Below are positions 42,781-52,140 of a stretch of DNA of 64,000 nucleotides, one piece after another. The notes beneath the pieces are model-generated. The model was not told where the DNA came from and made no database searches. It saw only the letters and a list, made by a program, of their open reading frames with translations. Source of the stretch: TMED69 sp036130055 (GTDB taxonomy: Bacteria; Pseudomonadota; Gammaproteobacteria; Ga0077536); NCBI GenBank assembly GCA_036130055.1, contig JAYYOR010000011.1:1-64000 (forward strand), given 5' to 3'. A program made the position numbers and the translations under genes. The first letter of the stretch is position 1, and the number at the start of each line of letters is the position of its first letter.

Positions 42781-43867
42781 TATTCTTTATCCTTTTCGGT
42801 TGTTTTATTATGCCTTGTTCCACGTGAAACACCTTAGAGTCGGTAGAGTCTAAGAACTCTAAAAAATTCGACTGTATGCTGCTGATGATTTTTTGCCCTT
42901 TTGTTTTCGTAATCTTTTCGGCTAAACCGCCTAGTTTTAAGGGGTCTAATTCTGATCCTAAATCATCAATTAAAAAAATCGGCGCTACTGAACCATTGCA
43001 GCTTATATAATCGTGTATTGCTAATAATGATTCAAAAGCTATAACTTTTAACTGTCCTTTTGATAAACGTTTCGCACCTAGCTTACCTGAGACCTTAACA
43101 CGCAGATCTGCTCTGTGAGCACCATTTAAAGTATAGCCTATTCTTGATTCTGATTCTCTATTACTTTCTAATTGCTCCATAAGAGTTTTTTTGGAATCCC
43201 AACCACTAAAATAATCTATGGCAATCTCACCTAACTCTTCATTGAGTATGCTTTCGGCCAAGAAAAAATTTATTTCCTTTACAATCGCCCTACGATGCAA
43301 ATCCATTTGAATGCTTCTCTCGCAAACCACTTGATTCCAGAAACTTAACTCGCTCCGGGAAAACCCAGATTTCAGCAAATTATTCCTGTGTCCTAGCGCT
43401 TTTCGTAAATCTTTCCAGAGGTTAATGAAAGATGGTTTCACGTGGAACACAGCTCTATCCAAGAGGTCTCTCCGTGCTTTAGGTGATTCAGTAAGCAAGT
43501 CAGCGGCCCTGGAATTCCCAACTAATACGGGTATTTTTGATGCGACGTCAGACGTCTTGTTTACCGAATCTCCCTGTAGGGTATAGTTTGCAGTTGATAG
43601 TCCTTTTTCCAAACTAACATCAATTTCTGTCTTCGAGGAAAACCAAAAAGATCCCGCAACAGACATGCTTTCGCAACCATCATGAATTAAATCGCGCCAC
43701 CGCGATAACCCGAAAGTTTTGCCACAAGACAAAAGATAAACTCCTTCTAGAAAGGATGTTTTGCCCGACCCGTTGTGGCCAACAATCAAGTTTATATTCT
43801 TATGTAATTTGACCGACGCATGACTTATACACCTTATGTTTTTGATGGTAAAGTCACTTAAATGCAT
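42764..43867 (-). CDS. recF: RecF DNA repair protein
   Basis: 367 residues, SMC-like ATPase acting at gaps with RecOR. Walker A GHNGSGKTSFLEG, signature RLSKGQLKV, Walker B IFLIDDLGSELD. Two parS-like sequences lie in its coding region (42816-42831 and 43434-43449), each encoding a Phe-His-Val tripeptide. Thirty-one bases downstream of dnaN. Confidence 0.95.
   Translation of the reverse strand: MHLSDFTIKNIRCISHASVKLHKNINLIVGHNGSGKTSFLEGVYLLSCGKTFGLSRWRDLIHDGCESMSVAGSFWFSSKTEIDVSLEKGLSTANYTLQGDSVNKTSDVASKIPVLVGNSRAADLLTESPKARRDLLDRAVFHVKPSFINLWKDLRKALGHRNNLLKSGFSRSELSFWNQVVCERSIQMDLHRRAIVKEINFFLAESILNEELGEIAIDYFSGWDSKKTLMEQLESNRESESRIGYTLNGAHRADLRVKVSGKLGAKRLSKGQLKVIAFESLLAIHDYISCNGSVAPIFLIDDLGSELDPLKLGGLAEKITKTKGQKIISSIQSNFLEFLDSTDSKVFHVEQGIIKQPKRIKNNELRF
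42816..42831. promoter_or_regulatory. parS-like centromere site 1 (inside recF)
   Basis: TGTTCCACGTGAAACA differs from the general bacterial parS consensus TGTTTCACGTGAAACA at one base of 16. ParB binds such sites near the replication origin to start chromosome segregation. A position inside recF, beside gyrB, matches where Pseudomonas has parS sites. parA/parB are not in the window. Confidence 0.8.
43434..43449. promoter_or_regulatory. parS-like centromere site 2 (inside recF)
   Basis: GGTTTCACGTGGAACA has two differences from TGTTTCACGTGAAACA and keeps the CACGTG core with both GTTTC/GGAAC-type flanks. It lies about 620 bases from site 1, in the same gene. Weaker match; the repeat of the motif near oriC is the main support. 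Confidence 0.6.
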
Positions 43868-43898
43868 TTAAAACACTTGATCTCCTAAAAAAAAATTA

Positions 43899-45008
43899 CT
43901 AGATCCTCATTGGCATCACGACATAGGTTAAGTCTTCATTATTTGGTACAGAAACAAGGCAACTCGCATCGGCACCTTGTAAGTCAATCCTAACAGAATC
44001 GCTAGATATAGCTTGAAGTATATCTTGTAAATAAGAAGCGTTGAAACCGACCTCCATTGATTGGCCGCTATATTCAGCCTCTAATTCTTCTACTGCTTCT
44101 TCTTGTTCGTGATTGCTACCGGTAACCATAACTAGTTCTTCGGTAATATTCATTTTAACCAGAGGGTTTCTGTCTGATGCCAAAACCGCTGCCCGATTTA
44201 AGCCGCCCTTGAGTATCTCCTTACCTATGAATAACGGAGTAGATGTTTGCATTGGGATGACTTTTTTATAATTAGGAAAAGAACCTTCAAGTAATTTTGT
44301 AGTTAACGACACCTCGTTCTTTACCATAACTTTAAAATGATTTGTTCCAATCATTAAATTAACTTTTGAAGATTTATCAAAAGATGATAATAACCTGCTT
44401 ATCTCTAAAATACCCTTACGTGGAATGATAGATTGAATCAATTCTCTTGGATTAACCTTAATGCGCTTTTCAGCCATAGCCAATCTGTGACCATCTGTAG
44501 CAACGGTTTTAATTGTTTCAGAAGATACCTCGAGTAATAGCCCATTTAAATAATGCCTGACGTCTTGCAAAGCCATTGCAAACTCTGTTTTGTCAATTAG
44601 GTCTTTCAATAGGCCTACATCCAAATCAAATTCGCATAAAGTGTCAAAATCACCAATCTTGGGAAACTCTTGGGCTGAACTAAGAGCTAATGTAAATCTA
44701 CTCTTTCCTGATTTTATTTTTGCTTGTTTTTCGGAAATATCAATTTTTATATCTGCATTTTCAGGAAGCTCTTTACAAATATCAAATAATTTTCTCGCTG
44801 GCAAAGCTACTTTAGTTTGGTCTTGAGTACCTATTGATATCGTAGTGTTCACCTCGACCTCAGTATCAGTAGCTGTGATAATTAATTGTTGGGCCTCGCA
44901 TTGAAACAATACATTCGACAGTATAGGGATGGCTTGTCTTTTCTCAATTACGCCATTAGCTCTTTGAAGGGCTGGTAATAATAATTCTCTTTTTATATTA
45001 ATATTCAT
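43899..45008 (-). CDS. dnaN: DNA polymerase III beta sliding clamp
   Basis: 369 residues with the three-domain clamp layout. Starts MNINIKRELLLPALQRANGVIE, contains ATDTEVEV, ATDGHRLAMAEKR and ends with the conserved VMPMRI hydrophobic-cleft tail. Encircles DNA and tethers polymerase. Downstream of dnaA across the candidate origin spacer. Confidence 0.97.
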   Translation of the reverse strand: MNINIKRELLLPALQRANGVIEKRQAIPILSNVLFQCEAQQLIITATDTEVEVNTTISIGTQDQTKVALPARKLFDICKELPENADIKIDISEKQAKIKSGKSRFTLALSSAQEFPKIGDFDTLCEFDLDVGLLKDLIDKTEFAMALQDVRHYLNGLLLEVSSETIKTVATDGHRLAMAEKRIKVNPRELIQSIIPRKGILEISRLLSSFDKSSKVNLMIGTNHFKVMVKNEVSLTTKLLEGSFPNYKKVIPMQTSTPLFIGKEILKGGLNRAAVLASDRNPLVKMNITEELVMVTGSNHEQEEAVEELEAEYSGQSMEVGFNASYLQDILQAISSDSVRIDLQGADASCLVSVPNNEDLTYVVMPMRI

Positions 45009-45184
45009 TATATTTATTATGTCTGTGGATTAGTGGATAAGTAAAAAATTAATTGTAAATCATGGTATTAGGGTAAACAATCAAAATATAACATTGTTTT
45101 TTTTTTGTGGAAACGTTATTGATAAATATGTATAGAATTAAATTAAAAATTTCTGGATGGGAAAATTAATAAGTTACCAACAGG
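45009..45184. other. Candidate oriC in the dnaA-dnaN spacer
   Basis: A 176-base AT-rich spacer. Two DnaA-box-like 9-mers nearly touch: TGTGGATTA (45024-45032) and AGTGGATAA (45032-45040), each 8/9 to the reverse of TTATCCACA. Weaker boxes are TGTGGAAAC (45106-45114) and TTACCAACA (45174-45182). Gene polarity flips close by and parS-like sites are near. The rpmH-dnaA gap is a second possible place but shows no good box. Confidence 0.5.
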
Positions 45185-46498
45185 TTAGCTAGAAAGAATT
45201 CTATCTAAATTTGAGTAATCTTCTTGAACCCTAGCGTCGGTAATTTTCAATTCAGAAATTTTCTTGCATGCATGTATAACAGTTGTATGGTCTCGCCCGC
45301 CAAAGGCATCACCAATTTCTGGCAAAGAATGAGTTGTTAGCTCTTTTGATAAGGCCATTGCAATCTGACGTGGTCTAGCTATAGACCGATTGCGACGTTT
45401 TGATAGGATGTCCGCCAATCTTATTTTATAATATTCAGCTACGGTTTTTTGGATATTTTGTAAGGTAATTGTCTTATCTTGAAGTGCTAGTAAATCTTTA
45501 AGGGCTTCTTTCGCAAAATCTAAAGTAATTGGGTGACCAGTAAAGTTTGAATTAGCAACCACTCTGTGCAAGGCTCCTTCGAGCTCTCTTACATTCGCGC
45601 GGAATCTTTTACCAATTAAAAAAGCAACTTCATCAGGTAAATTCACTCCCATAAGCTGAGCTTTTGACATAAGTATAGCAACCCTTGTTTCTAACTCTGG
45701 TGGCTCTATATTGACACTTAAACCCCACCCAAAACGTGATTTCAATCTTTCTTCGACCCCTGTTACTTCTTTTGGATAGGAGTCACAAGTTAATACAATT
45801 TGATGCTTACTTTCTAAAAGGTTATTAAAAGTGTGAAAAAACTCTTCTTGAGATCTCTCTTTACCACCAAAAAATTGTATGTCATCTATTAAAAGGGCAT
45901 CGACAGAGCGATAAAATTTCTTAAAATCATTAATCTTATTGTGTTGAAGAGCTCTAACCATATCTTGAACAAAGGCCTCCGAATGCACATAAACAGGTTT
46001 TTTGGTTTTATCTAATTTTTTAATTAAATTTCCTACAGCATGCATAAGGTGTGTTTTTCCTAGTCCTACACCCCCTGAAATGAACAGAGGGTTATAGGTT
46101 TTACCAGGGCTTTCTGAAACCTGAATTGCTGCTGCTCTTGCAATTTGGTTAGATTTACCACTTATGAATGATTCAAAAGTAAAGTCTTGTAAACCAGATT
46201 TTCTAAATTTCGATTGATGAGGTTTCTTTTTGATTTTGTTGTGATTTGCATATCGGTTGCTTCCAATTTCAAAGGTTACCTGAACATCGTCTCGGAAATA
46301 AGTTTTTATAGCTAGTTCCATTATTTCTGCATACTTTTCAACTAATATGTCAAAAACGAAACTATTTGGAGCAAGAATTTTAATGCAGTTATCAATTTCC
46401 TCGTACTGAAGCGGTTTTATCCAGGTGTTATATTCCTTTGCGGATAAATTGTTCTTTAAGTTTTCCAGACAATCATTCCACTTGATAGATGTTTTCAA
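45185..46498 (-). CDS. dnaA: Chromosomal replication initiator DnaA
   Basis: 437 residues from TTG 46498. Domain I begins IKWNDCLENLKNNLS..EYNTWIKPLQ. Domain III has Walker A GGVGLGKTHLM, Walker B ALLIDDIQFF and the arginine finger region. Domain IV ends with the DnaA-box reader GGRDHTTVIHACKKI. Domain II is short. A longer frame from TTG 46552 exists, but 46498 gives the usual N-terminus and has AAAGAG upstream. Confidence 0.95.
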   Translation of the reverse strand: MKTSIKWNDCLENLKNNLSAKEYNTWIKPLQYEEIDNCIKILAPNSFVFDILVEKYAEIMELAIKTYFRDDVQVTFEIGSNRYANHNKIKKKPHQSKFRKSGLQDFTFESFISGKSNQIARAAAIQVSESPGKTYNPLFISGGVGLGKTHLMHAVGNLIKKLDKTKKPVYVHSEAFVQDMVRALQHNKINDFKKFYRSVDALLIDDIQFFGGKERSQEEFFHTFNNLLESKHQIVLTCDSYPKEVTGVEERLKSRFGWGLSVNIEPPELETRVAILMSKAQLMGVNLPDEVAFLIGKRFRANVRELEGALHRVVANSNFTGHPITLDFAKEALKDLLALQDKTITLQNIQKTVAEYYKIRLADILSKRRNRSIARPRQIAMALSKELTTHSLPEIGDAFGGRDHTTVIHACKKISELKITDARVQEDYSNLDRILSS

Positions 46499-46580
46499 TA
46501 CATATCTCTTTATTAAAGTGACAGGGTCTTTCCAAAATATTATGATAGACAAATCGGAAACAGTTTTTACTGTAAGAGTA

Positions 46581-46609
46581 TTGCTAAACCAATCAAAAAA
46601 TAATAATAT
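46581..46609 (+). promoter_or_regulatory. Putative promoter for rpmH-rnpA
   Basis: TTGCTA (46581-46586) and TAATAT (46604-46609) are spaced by 17 bases, each 4/6 to the sigma-70 consensus, 59 bases before the rpmH ATG. No other good pair was seen in the dnaA-rpmH gap. Confidence 0.4.
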
Positions 46610-46668
46610 CGCGACCCTTACACCGTAACCGTAACACTAACATAAAATACTTAAATTGGTGAATAGAA

Positions 46669-46806
46669 ATGAAAAGAACTTTTCAACCAAACCGACTCAA
46701 ACGTTCGAAAAAGCATGGATTTAGGGCCAGAATGAAGACTAAAGCTGGTCGGAGAATTATCAAAGCCCGTAGATCTAAAGGCCGCTACGTTTTAGCTGCA
46801 GATTAA
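46669..46806 (+). CDS. rpmH: 50S ribosomal protein L34
   Basis: 45 residues, too short for a length-filtered ORF list. Reads MKRTFQPNRLKRSKKHGFRA followed by RMKTKAGRRIIKARRSKGR, the almost invariant L34 pattern. Starts nine bases before rnpA and diverges from dnaA, the standard origin arrangement. Confidence 0.97.
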   Translation: MKRTFQPNRLKRSKKHGFRARMKTKAGRRIIKARRSKGRYVLAAD

Positions 46807-46815
46807 AGATAATTT

Positions 46816-47163
46816 ATGCGATTTCCTTCTAAGTATAGAATTTCAGAAAATTGGGTTTTTAATGAATTTTTAATAGCTGGAAAAATCTTAAATTCACCGA
46901 ATTACCGATTATACTGGAAAACAAACAATTTCGACTTTCCAAGATTAGCCGTTCGAGTCCCGAAAAAGGAACTACGTGGAGCGGTTTTACGGAATCGGTT
47001 AAAAAGGGTAATTAGGGAGATATTTAGAAATAGATTAGACACACTTTTAGTATTCGATTATCTAATTGTGTGTAGACGCCAATTGGGAGTTTGTTCTAAC
47101 AAAGAAATTAGAACCTCTTTCGTCGCTCAACTAAATAAAATTTCTCCGATTTTAACGGATTAA
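46816..47163 (+). CDS. rnpA: Ribonuclease P protein component
   Basis: 115 residues. The basic RNA-binding signature is RNRLKRVIREIFRNR, preceded by LAVRVPKKELRGAV. Supports the RNase P RNA in 5' tRNA processing. Only 25 bases separate it from yidC, so the small yidD gene normally found here is absent. Confidence 0.95.
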   Translation: MRFPSKYRISENWVFNEFLIAGKILNSPNYRLYWKTNNFDFPRLAVRVPKKELRGAVLRNRLKRVIREIFRNRLDTLLVFDYLIVCRRQLGVCSNKEIRTSFVAQLNKISPILTD

Positions 47164-47188
47164 AATTCTAATTTTCTAAGGAAGATAA

Positions 47189-48826
47189 ATGGAACGAATT
47201 AGGCCTTTTTTGATGATAACTTTGATTTTCTTGGGATTGCTGTTGTGGCAAGCCTGGCAAGATCGATATCAGCAAAGCACTACTAAAACCGAAATTAATA
47301 AAATAAGTTCTGATAATAGCCCAATCCTATCTAGCAACGAAGTAGATGTCCCAATCCCGCCCAAAACAGCCACAGAAAATATTGTTTCAAATTTAAAGGA
47401 ATCTGAATTACCAGAAATTAAATATTTAGAAACAGAGGTTTTTAGGTTAGGAGTAAATCCTAAAGGAGGTAAAATTACTGAGCTTCTTTTAAAAAACTAT
47501 CCGACTTCACTAAAAACCCCCTTTGACTATGTTGAGATGCTGAATGATTCCGCTTTAACCTATTTTGCTTATCAAAACGGCTTAGCGGGAAACGAAAACC
47601 TTCCAAATCACAATTCTCTATATAAATTCGAGGGAATTGACAGAAAGAATACACAAGGTGGTCGGGAGCCTTCTTTGAATGTTGTTTTCAGTCACATTGA
47701 AAACGATATAAAGGTTACAAAAACCTATCACTTACAAGCTGATAGTTATTTAATAAATATCGAGTATTTGGTTGAAAATAACTCAAGTAATCCAATAGCT
47801 GTTCATAATTATGAACAGCTTAAACGTAAGACAATGTCTTCTAGAAACGGATTAATTTATACGTATGCTGGGGCTGTATTTTCTACCCCGAACAAGCGAT
47901 TTGAAAAATATGATTTCGATGACTTGTTAGAAAAACCAATTAAAGAAAAATCCCCAAATAGTTGGATAGGAAACATGCAACATTATTTTGTCGCAGCTTT
48001 GATACCCCCCATCGATAGCGTTTTTAACTTTTATTCGAAAACCCATAATAATACAAATGAATATACAGTGGGCTTTGTTAGCGATGGTAATAGTTTACGA
48101 CCAAACGAATCTTTAAAGTTGAGTTCAGCTGTTTACATTGGCCCTAAGATTCAGCCAGTTCTTGAGAAAATTGCACCCGGGCTAGACTTAACAGTCGATT
48201 ATGGAATTTTATGGTTCCTGTCTAAGCCATTATTTATTACTTTAAGTTTTATAAACGATCTCGTAAAAAATTGGGGATGGGCGATTGTGTTACTGACTAT
48301 TTTAATAAAAGTAATATTTTATCCATTATCAGCCGCAGGTTATCGCTCGATGGCTAAGTTAAAAACTGTTCAGCCGAAGATGATGGCGATTAAAGAACGA
48401 TATTCTGGTGATAAGACTCAAATGAACCAAGCAATGATGAAATTGTATAAAGACGAAAAAATAAACCCTTTAGGCGGCTGTTTTCCCATATTAATTCAAA
48501 TTCCTGTATTCATAGCTTTGTATTGGGTTCTTCTCGAAAGCGTCGAAATGCGGCAGGCTCCTTTTATTGGCTGGATCGTTGATTTATCAGCAAAAGATCC
48601 CTTTTTTGTTTTGCCGGTTTTAATGGGATTAAGCATGTGGCTCCAGCAAAAGTTAAATCCACCGCCGGTTGACCCAATCCAGGCAAAGGTTATGCAATTC
48701 TTGCCAATTATGTTTACAGCTTTTTTCGCCTTTTTTCCGTCTGGTCTTGTTCTATATTGGTTGGCTAATAACGTTTTGTCGATACTACAGCAATGGAGAA
48801 TTACGAAACAGATCGAACAAAGTTAA
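47189..48826 (+). CDS. yidC: YidC/Oxa1 membrane protein insertase
   Basis: 545 residues. N-terminal helix (~5-20), a long periplasmic beta domain, then the conserved five-helix core with GWAIVLLTILIKVIFYPLS, KMMAIKERYSGDKTQMNQAMMKLYK, GGCFPILIQIPVFIALYWVL and FPSGLVLYWLANN. Typical gram-negative YidC. Inserts membrane proteins alone or with SecYEG. Six bases before mnmE. Confidence 0.96.
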   Translation: MERIRPFLMITLIFLGLLLWQAWQDRYQQSTTKTEINKISSDNSPILSSNEVDVPIPPKTATENIVSNLKESELPEIKYLETEVFRLGVNPKGGKITELLLKNYPTSLKTPFDYVEMLNDSALTYFAYQNGLAGNENLPNHNSLYKFEGIDRKNTQGGREPSLNVVFSHIENDIKVTKTYHLQADSYLINIEYLVENNSSNPIAVHNYEQLKRKTMSSRNGLIYTYAGAVFSTPNKRFEKYDFDDLLEKPIKEKSPNSWIGNMQHYFVAALIPPIDSVFNFYSKTHNNTNEYTVGFVSDGNSLRPNESLKLSSAVYIGPKIQPVLEKIAPGLDLTVDYGILWFLSKPLFITLSFINDLVKNWGWAIVLLTILIKVIFYPLSAAGYRSMAKLKTVQPKMMAIKERYSGDKTQMNQAMMKLYKDEKINPLGGCFPILIQIPVFIALYWVLLESVEMRQAPFIGWIVDLSAKDPFFVLPVLMGLSMWLQQKLNPPPVDPIQAKVMQFLPIMFTAFFAFFPSGLVLYWLANNVLSILQQWRITKQIEQS

Positions 48827-48832
48827 GATTTT

Positions 48833-50176
48833 ATGCAAAACGATACAATTGTAGCTATATCTACTCCAAGCGGTAGATCCGGCATAGGGGTAATACGGCT
48901 CTCAGGACAGAACGCCAAATCAATAGCTTTTGGTGTCACAGGAAAAAAACTCCAAGTTAAGGTCCCGAAACTTTGTTCTATCAAAGATGAGAATAAACAA
49001 ACTATTGACGAAGCTATTGTTGTTTTATACCAGGCACCGAAGTCATATACTGGTGACGACCTGATTGAAATTCAATGTCATGGAAATCCAGTAATTTTAA
49101 ATGAAGTAATGTCGTTGTGTTGCAAACGCGGAGCCCGACCTGCCAACCCAGGAGAATTTACGGAACGAGCTTTTAGAAACGGAAAAATGACTCTAGAAAA
49201 AGCTGAGGCTGTTGCAGATTTGATAAATAGCCAAAGTTTAAGAGCTGTGAAAAGCGCACAGCGGTCCCTTTCTGGAAGTTTTTCGACGCGGGTAAATCAG
49301 ATTTCTGCTTCATTAAAAAATTCGCTTGTAGAGCTTGAAGCTGCGATAGACTTTAGCGATGAAACAGAAAATTATTTTGAATCCTCATTAAATGAACAGA
49401 TAAAAAATCAGAGAAAAGCATTAAAAAAATTAATTACAGTTGCAAAAAACGGAAATAAATTATCAATGGGTTTGCAGGTTGTGCTAGCTGGTAAACCAAA
49501 TGTTGGCAAATCGAGTTTGCTTAATATCATTTCCTCATCAAACAGAGCAATAGTAAATCAGCAACCAGGAACCACAAGGGACACAATCGAAGTATCTATA
49601 GAGATAAAAGGGAACCCAATTAAACTAATTGATACAGCCGGTATCCGGGAGGATGCTGATGAAATTGAGCGAGAGGGGATTGCTAGAACAAAGGATGCCA
49701 TCCATTTTTCAGATGTTGTTTTGTTTGTTGTTGATAATCAAAGAGATTTAAACAACTATCAAAATTTGTTATCTAAATTAGAGCTTACAAAATACGAAAG
49801 TAAAATATTCTTGATTCTTAACAAAATTGATAGACTTAAAGATAGGATAGACATTTTGAGAACACAACAAAATTTTACCGGAGTTTCAGCTATGACGGGC
49901 GATGGGGTGGAATCGCTTATGGAAAAGATAGGCTCGATATTGATAGCGGAAGATGAGGCTGAGACTGAATTTATGGCCAGGAGCCGACATATAGTGGCTT
50001 TGGAATGTGCTCTAGAAGAACTGTCAAATATATCCTCCTCGCTTCCTTTCGCAAACCCTGAACTATTATCAGAACATTATAAAAGCTCAATAAAATATTT
50101 ATCAAGAATAACGGGTGAATATTGTACAGAAGATTTGTTAGGTGATATTTTTAGTAAGTTTTGTATTGGAAAATAA
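48833..50176 (+). CDS. mnmE: tRNA modification GTPase MnmE
   Basis: 447 residues. N-terminal folate-binding part (DTIVAISTPSGRSGIGVIRLSG), helical domain, then G domain with GKPNVGKSSLLN, GTTRDTIE, DTAGIRE and LNKIDR. Ends in the catalytic FCIGK motif. Works with MnmG on U34 of tRNAs. In Pseudomonas mnmG-rsmG-parAB follow; here glycosyltransferase genes follow instead. Confidence 0.96.
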   Translation: MQNDTIVAISTPSGRSGIGVIRLSGQNAKSIAFGVTGKKLQVKVPKLCSIKDENKQTIDEAIVVLYQAPKSYTGDDLIEIQCHGNPVILNEVMSLCCKRGARPANPGEFTERAFRNGKMTLEKAEAVADLINSQSLRAVKSAQRSLSGSFSTRVNQISASLKNSLVELEAAIDFSDETENYFESSLNEQIKNQRKALKKLITVAKNGNKLSMGLQVVLAGKPNVGKSSLLNIISSSNRAIVNQQPGTTRDTIEVSIEIKGNPIKLIDTAGIREDADEIEREGIARTKDAIHFSDVVLFVVDNQRDLNNYQNLLSKLELTKYESKIFLILNKIDRLKDRIDILRTQQNFTGVSAMTGDGVESLMEKIGSILIAEDEAETEFMARSRHIVALECALEELSNISSSLPFANPELLSEHYKSSIKYLSRITGEYCTEDLLGDIFSKFCIGK

Positions 50177-50191
50177 AGTTGGTGGTTTGAT

Positions 50192-51100
50192 TTGAAACGT
50201 TGTTTGTTAATTACTCTAAGTAACATTGGTGACTTGGTTATGACGACACCTGTTTTTGAAGCTATAAATCAATACTTCCCAGATATGAGGATTCATGCAT
50301 TAGGTGATGAAAGGTCTTCCTCTTTATTAGAGCCTTTTCCATATATTGACAAAATTTATAATAAAAACAAAAAGGCTAATACACGAGAGCAATTTGGTTT
50401 ATTAAAGTTATTACGGTCCGTTAATTACGATCTGATTGTAGATTTAAGAACCCCTTTTATGCCTTTTTTATTAAAAGGAAAAAAAAGGCTTATAAAATGG
50501 AAAAAAGCTAAATCTGATCAACATGCGGTTTATCAGCACTTTAGTATACTAGAAAAAATTATACCTGACCTAAAAGAACCACCCCCTTGTAAGTTGTACC
50601 TTTTAGAGCCCTTCGGGCCTATCTTAAAAATAGTTAAACAAACAAATCCGCCGTCAGATTTTTTTGTAATAGCGCCAGGCGCAAATTGGTCAAAAAAAAT
50701 GTGGCCAGGGCTAAATTATGGCCATTTAATCAGTTCTATTCTGAAACAGAAACTCGTTAGCTATATTTTTATTTTGGGCAACGATATTGATGCAGAAATA
50801 GAATTAGGTATAGAGATTGCTGATCCTAGAATATTTGATTTGAGAGGAAAGACGAAATTATCAGAAGCGGCATATCTAATGAGTAAGGCAAAATTGTTTA
50901 TTGGTAATGACAGTGGGCTTGGGCATATGGCCGCCGGTGTTGGTTGTAAAACCTTGACTTTATTCGGTCCAGGTAATCACAGTCGATATAAGCCTTGGCA
51001 TTTAGATGGAACAATTTTATTATCTCCTGAATCTAACCTGGAAAATTTGGAAGTGGTTCGTGTTATTGATAAATTAAAAGGTATTTGTAGATGCGAGTAG
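50192..51100 (+). CDS. Glycosyltransferase family 9 (heptosyltransferase-like)
   Basis: 302 residues from TTG 50192. N-terminal LLITLSNIGDLVMTTPV, central VIAPGANWSKKMWP and C-terminal FIGNDSGLGHMAAGVGCKTLTLFGP fit GT9 ADP-heptose transferases of LPS core synthesis. The acceptor cannot be told from sequence. Ends 10 bases inside the next gene. Confidence 0.88.
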   Translation: MKRCLLITLSNIGDLVMTTPVFEAINQYFPDMRIHALGDERSSSLLEPFPYIDKIYNKNKKANTREQFGLLKLLRSVNYDLIVDLRTPFMPFLLKGKKRLIKWKKAKSDQHAVYQHFSILEKIIPDLKEPPPCKLYLLEPFGPILKIVKQTNPPSDFFVIAPGANWSKKMWPGLNYGHLISSILKQKLVSYIFILGNDIDAEIELGIEIADPRIFDLRGKTKLSEAAYLMSKAKLFIGNDSGLGHMAAGVGCKTLTLFGPGNHSRYKPWHLDGTILLSPESNLENLEVVRVIDKLKGICRCE

Positions 51101-52140
51101 CCCAAATAATGTTATCGAGTGATTTAGGTGGAGCCGAAAAATCTTATATCGAAATAGTAAGATGTCTGGCTCTCCAACAATTTAAGATCCTAACAATCGG
51201 TATTAGAGGTGGTAGAGCAGAGCAATATTTTCTCGGAAAGGAAAACATATGTGTAAAAAATATTTTATGTCTGAACTCTTATGATTATTCAGCAGTTGTA
51301 CAAATACTTTATCATTTAAAAACTTTCAATCCGAATTTAATACATTGTCATCTAGCTCGAGCAACAAAATTTGGTAGTTTGGCTGGAAAAGTTTTATCAA
51401 TCCCCGTTGTATCGAAAACTCATAATTTGGTGAATCCTAAATATTATCGAAACACGACAAAAATTATAGTAACAACCGATGCTCAAAGAAAGCATATGAT
51501 TGACAATGGATTTCAAGAGGATCACTTAGTTAAAATTCCTAATTTTCAATCGTCTAAAAACATTGAGAACAAAAATATAATTGGGAAGAAAAAACCTAGT
51601 GGTGATCATTTTGTTGTAAAAAGTTTGGGACGATTTGTGAAAAAAAAAGGCTTTGACAATCTAATAAAGGCAATAGTAAATCTCCGAAATGAGGGTGTTG
51701 CAGTCTCCTTAAGTCTGGCCGGGGCAGGCCCGGAAAAAAATGCCTTACAACGTCTTATTGATGGTAGTGGACATTCCAAGGAAATCACCATAATGAATTG
51801 GATTGACGATATAAATACGTACCTGAATGATGCAGATCTTTTTGTGCTATCTTCATTAGAAGAGCCTTTTGGGCTCGTAATTTTGGACGCTATGTCTATG
51901 TGTATTCCAATTTTGGCCACTAAAACACAAGGACCTCTGGAGGTCTTGAATAACGAATTAGCATACTTTTTGGAGACACCTGACTGCGTTGAGATCGCTA
52001 GACAAATTAAAAAAGTAATGAGAGACCCAACAAGGTTTTCTAAAGCTATTAAGGCGAATAAGGAATTTAAAAATAAATATTCCTCTGAAGCCGTGATACC
52101 CATGTATCGTAAGCTGTACAGTGAATTGCTCTCATATTAA
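51091..52140 (+). CDS. Glycosyltransferase family 4
   Basis: 349 residues, GT-B fold. N-terminal SSDLGGAEKSYIEI, linker VKSLGRFVKKKGFDNLI and C-terminal LFVLSSLEEPFGLVILDAMSM, where the EPFG-x7-E type motif binds the sugar nucleotide. It likely adds a sugar to LPS core or another envelope glycan. Overlaps the upstream GT9 by 10 bases and the opposite-strand GT9 by nine. Confidence 0.87.
   Translation: MRVAQIMLSSDLGGAEKSYIEIVRCLALQQFKILTIGIRGGRAEQYFLGKENICVKNILCLNSYDYSAVVQILYHLKTFNPNLIHCHLARATKFGSLAGKVLSIPVVSKTHNLVNPKYYRNTTKIIVTTDAQRKHMIDNGFQEDHLVKIPNFQSSKNIENKNIIGKKKPSGDHFVVKSLGRFVKKKGFDNLIKAIVNLRNEGVAVSLSLAGAGPEKNALQRLIDGSGHSKEITIMNWIDDINTYLNDADLFVLSSLEEPFGLVILDAMSMCIPILATKTQGPLEVLNNELAYFLETPDCVEIARQIKKVMRDPTRFSKAIKANKEFKNKYSSEAVIPMYRKLYSELLSY

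Noticed and set aside
51606..52103. 165-codon frame antisense to the plus-strand GT4
   Set aside because: Shadow of a clear glycosyltransferase; no family features.
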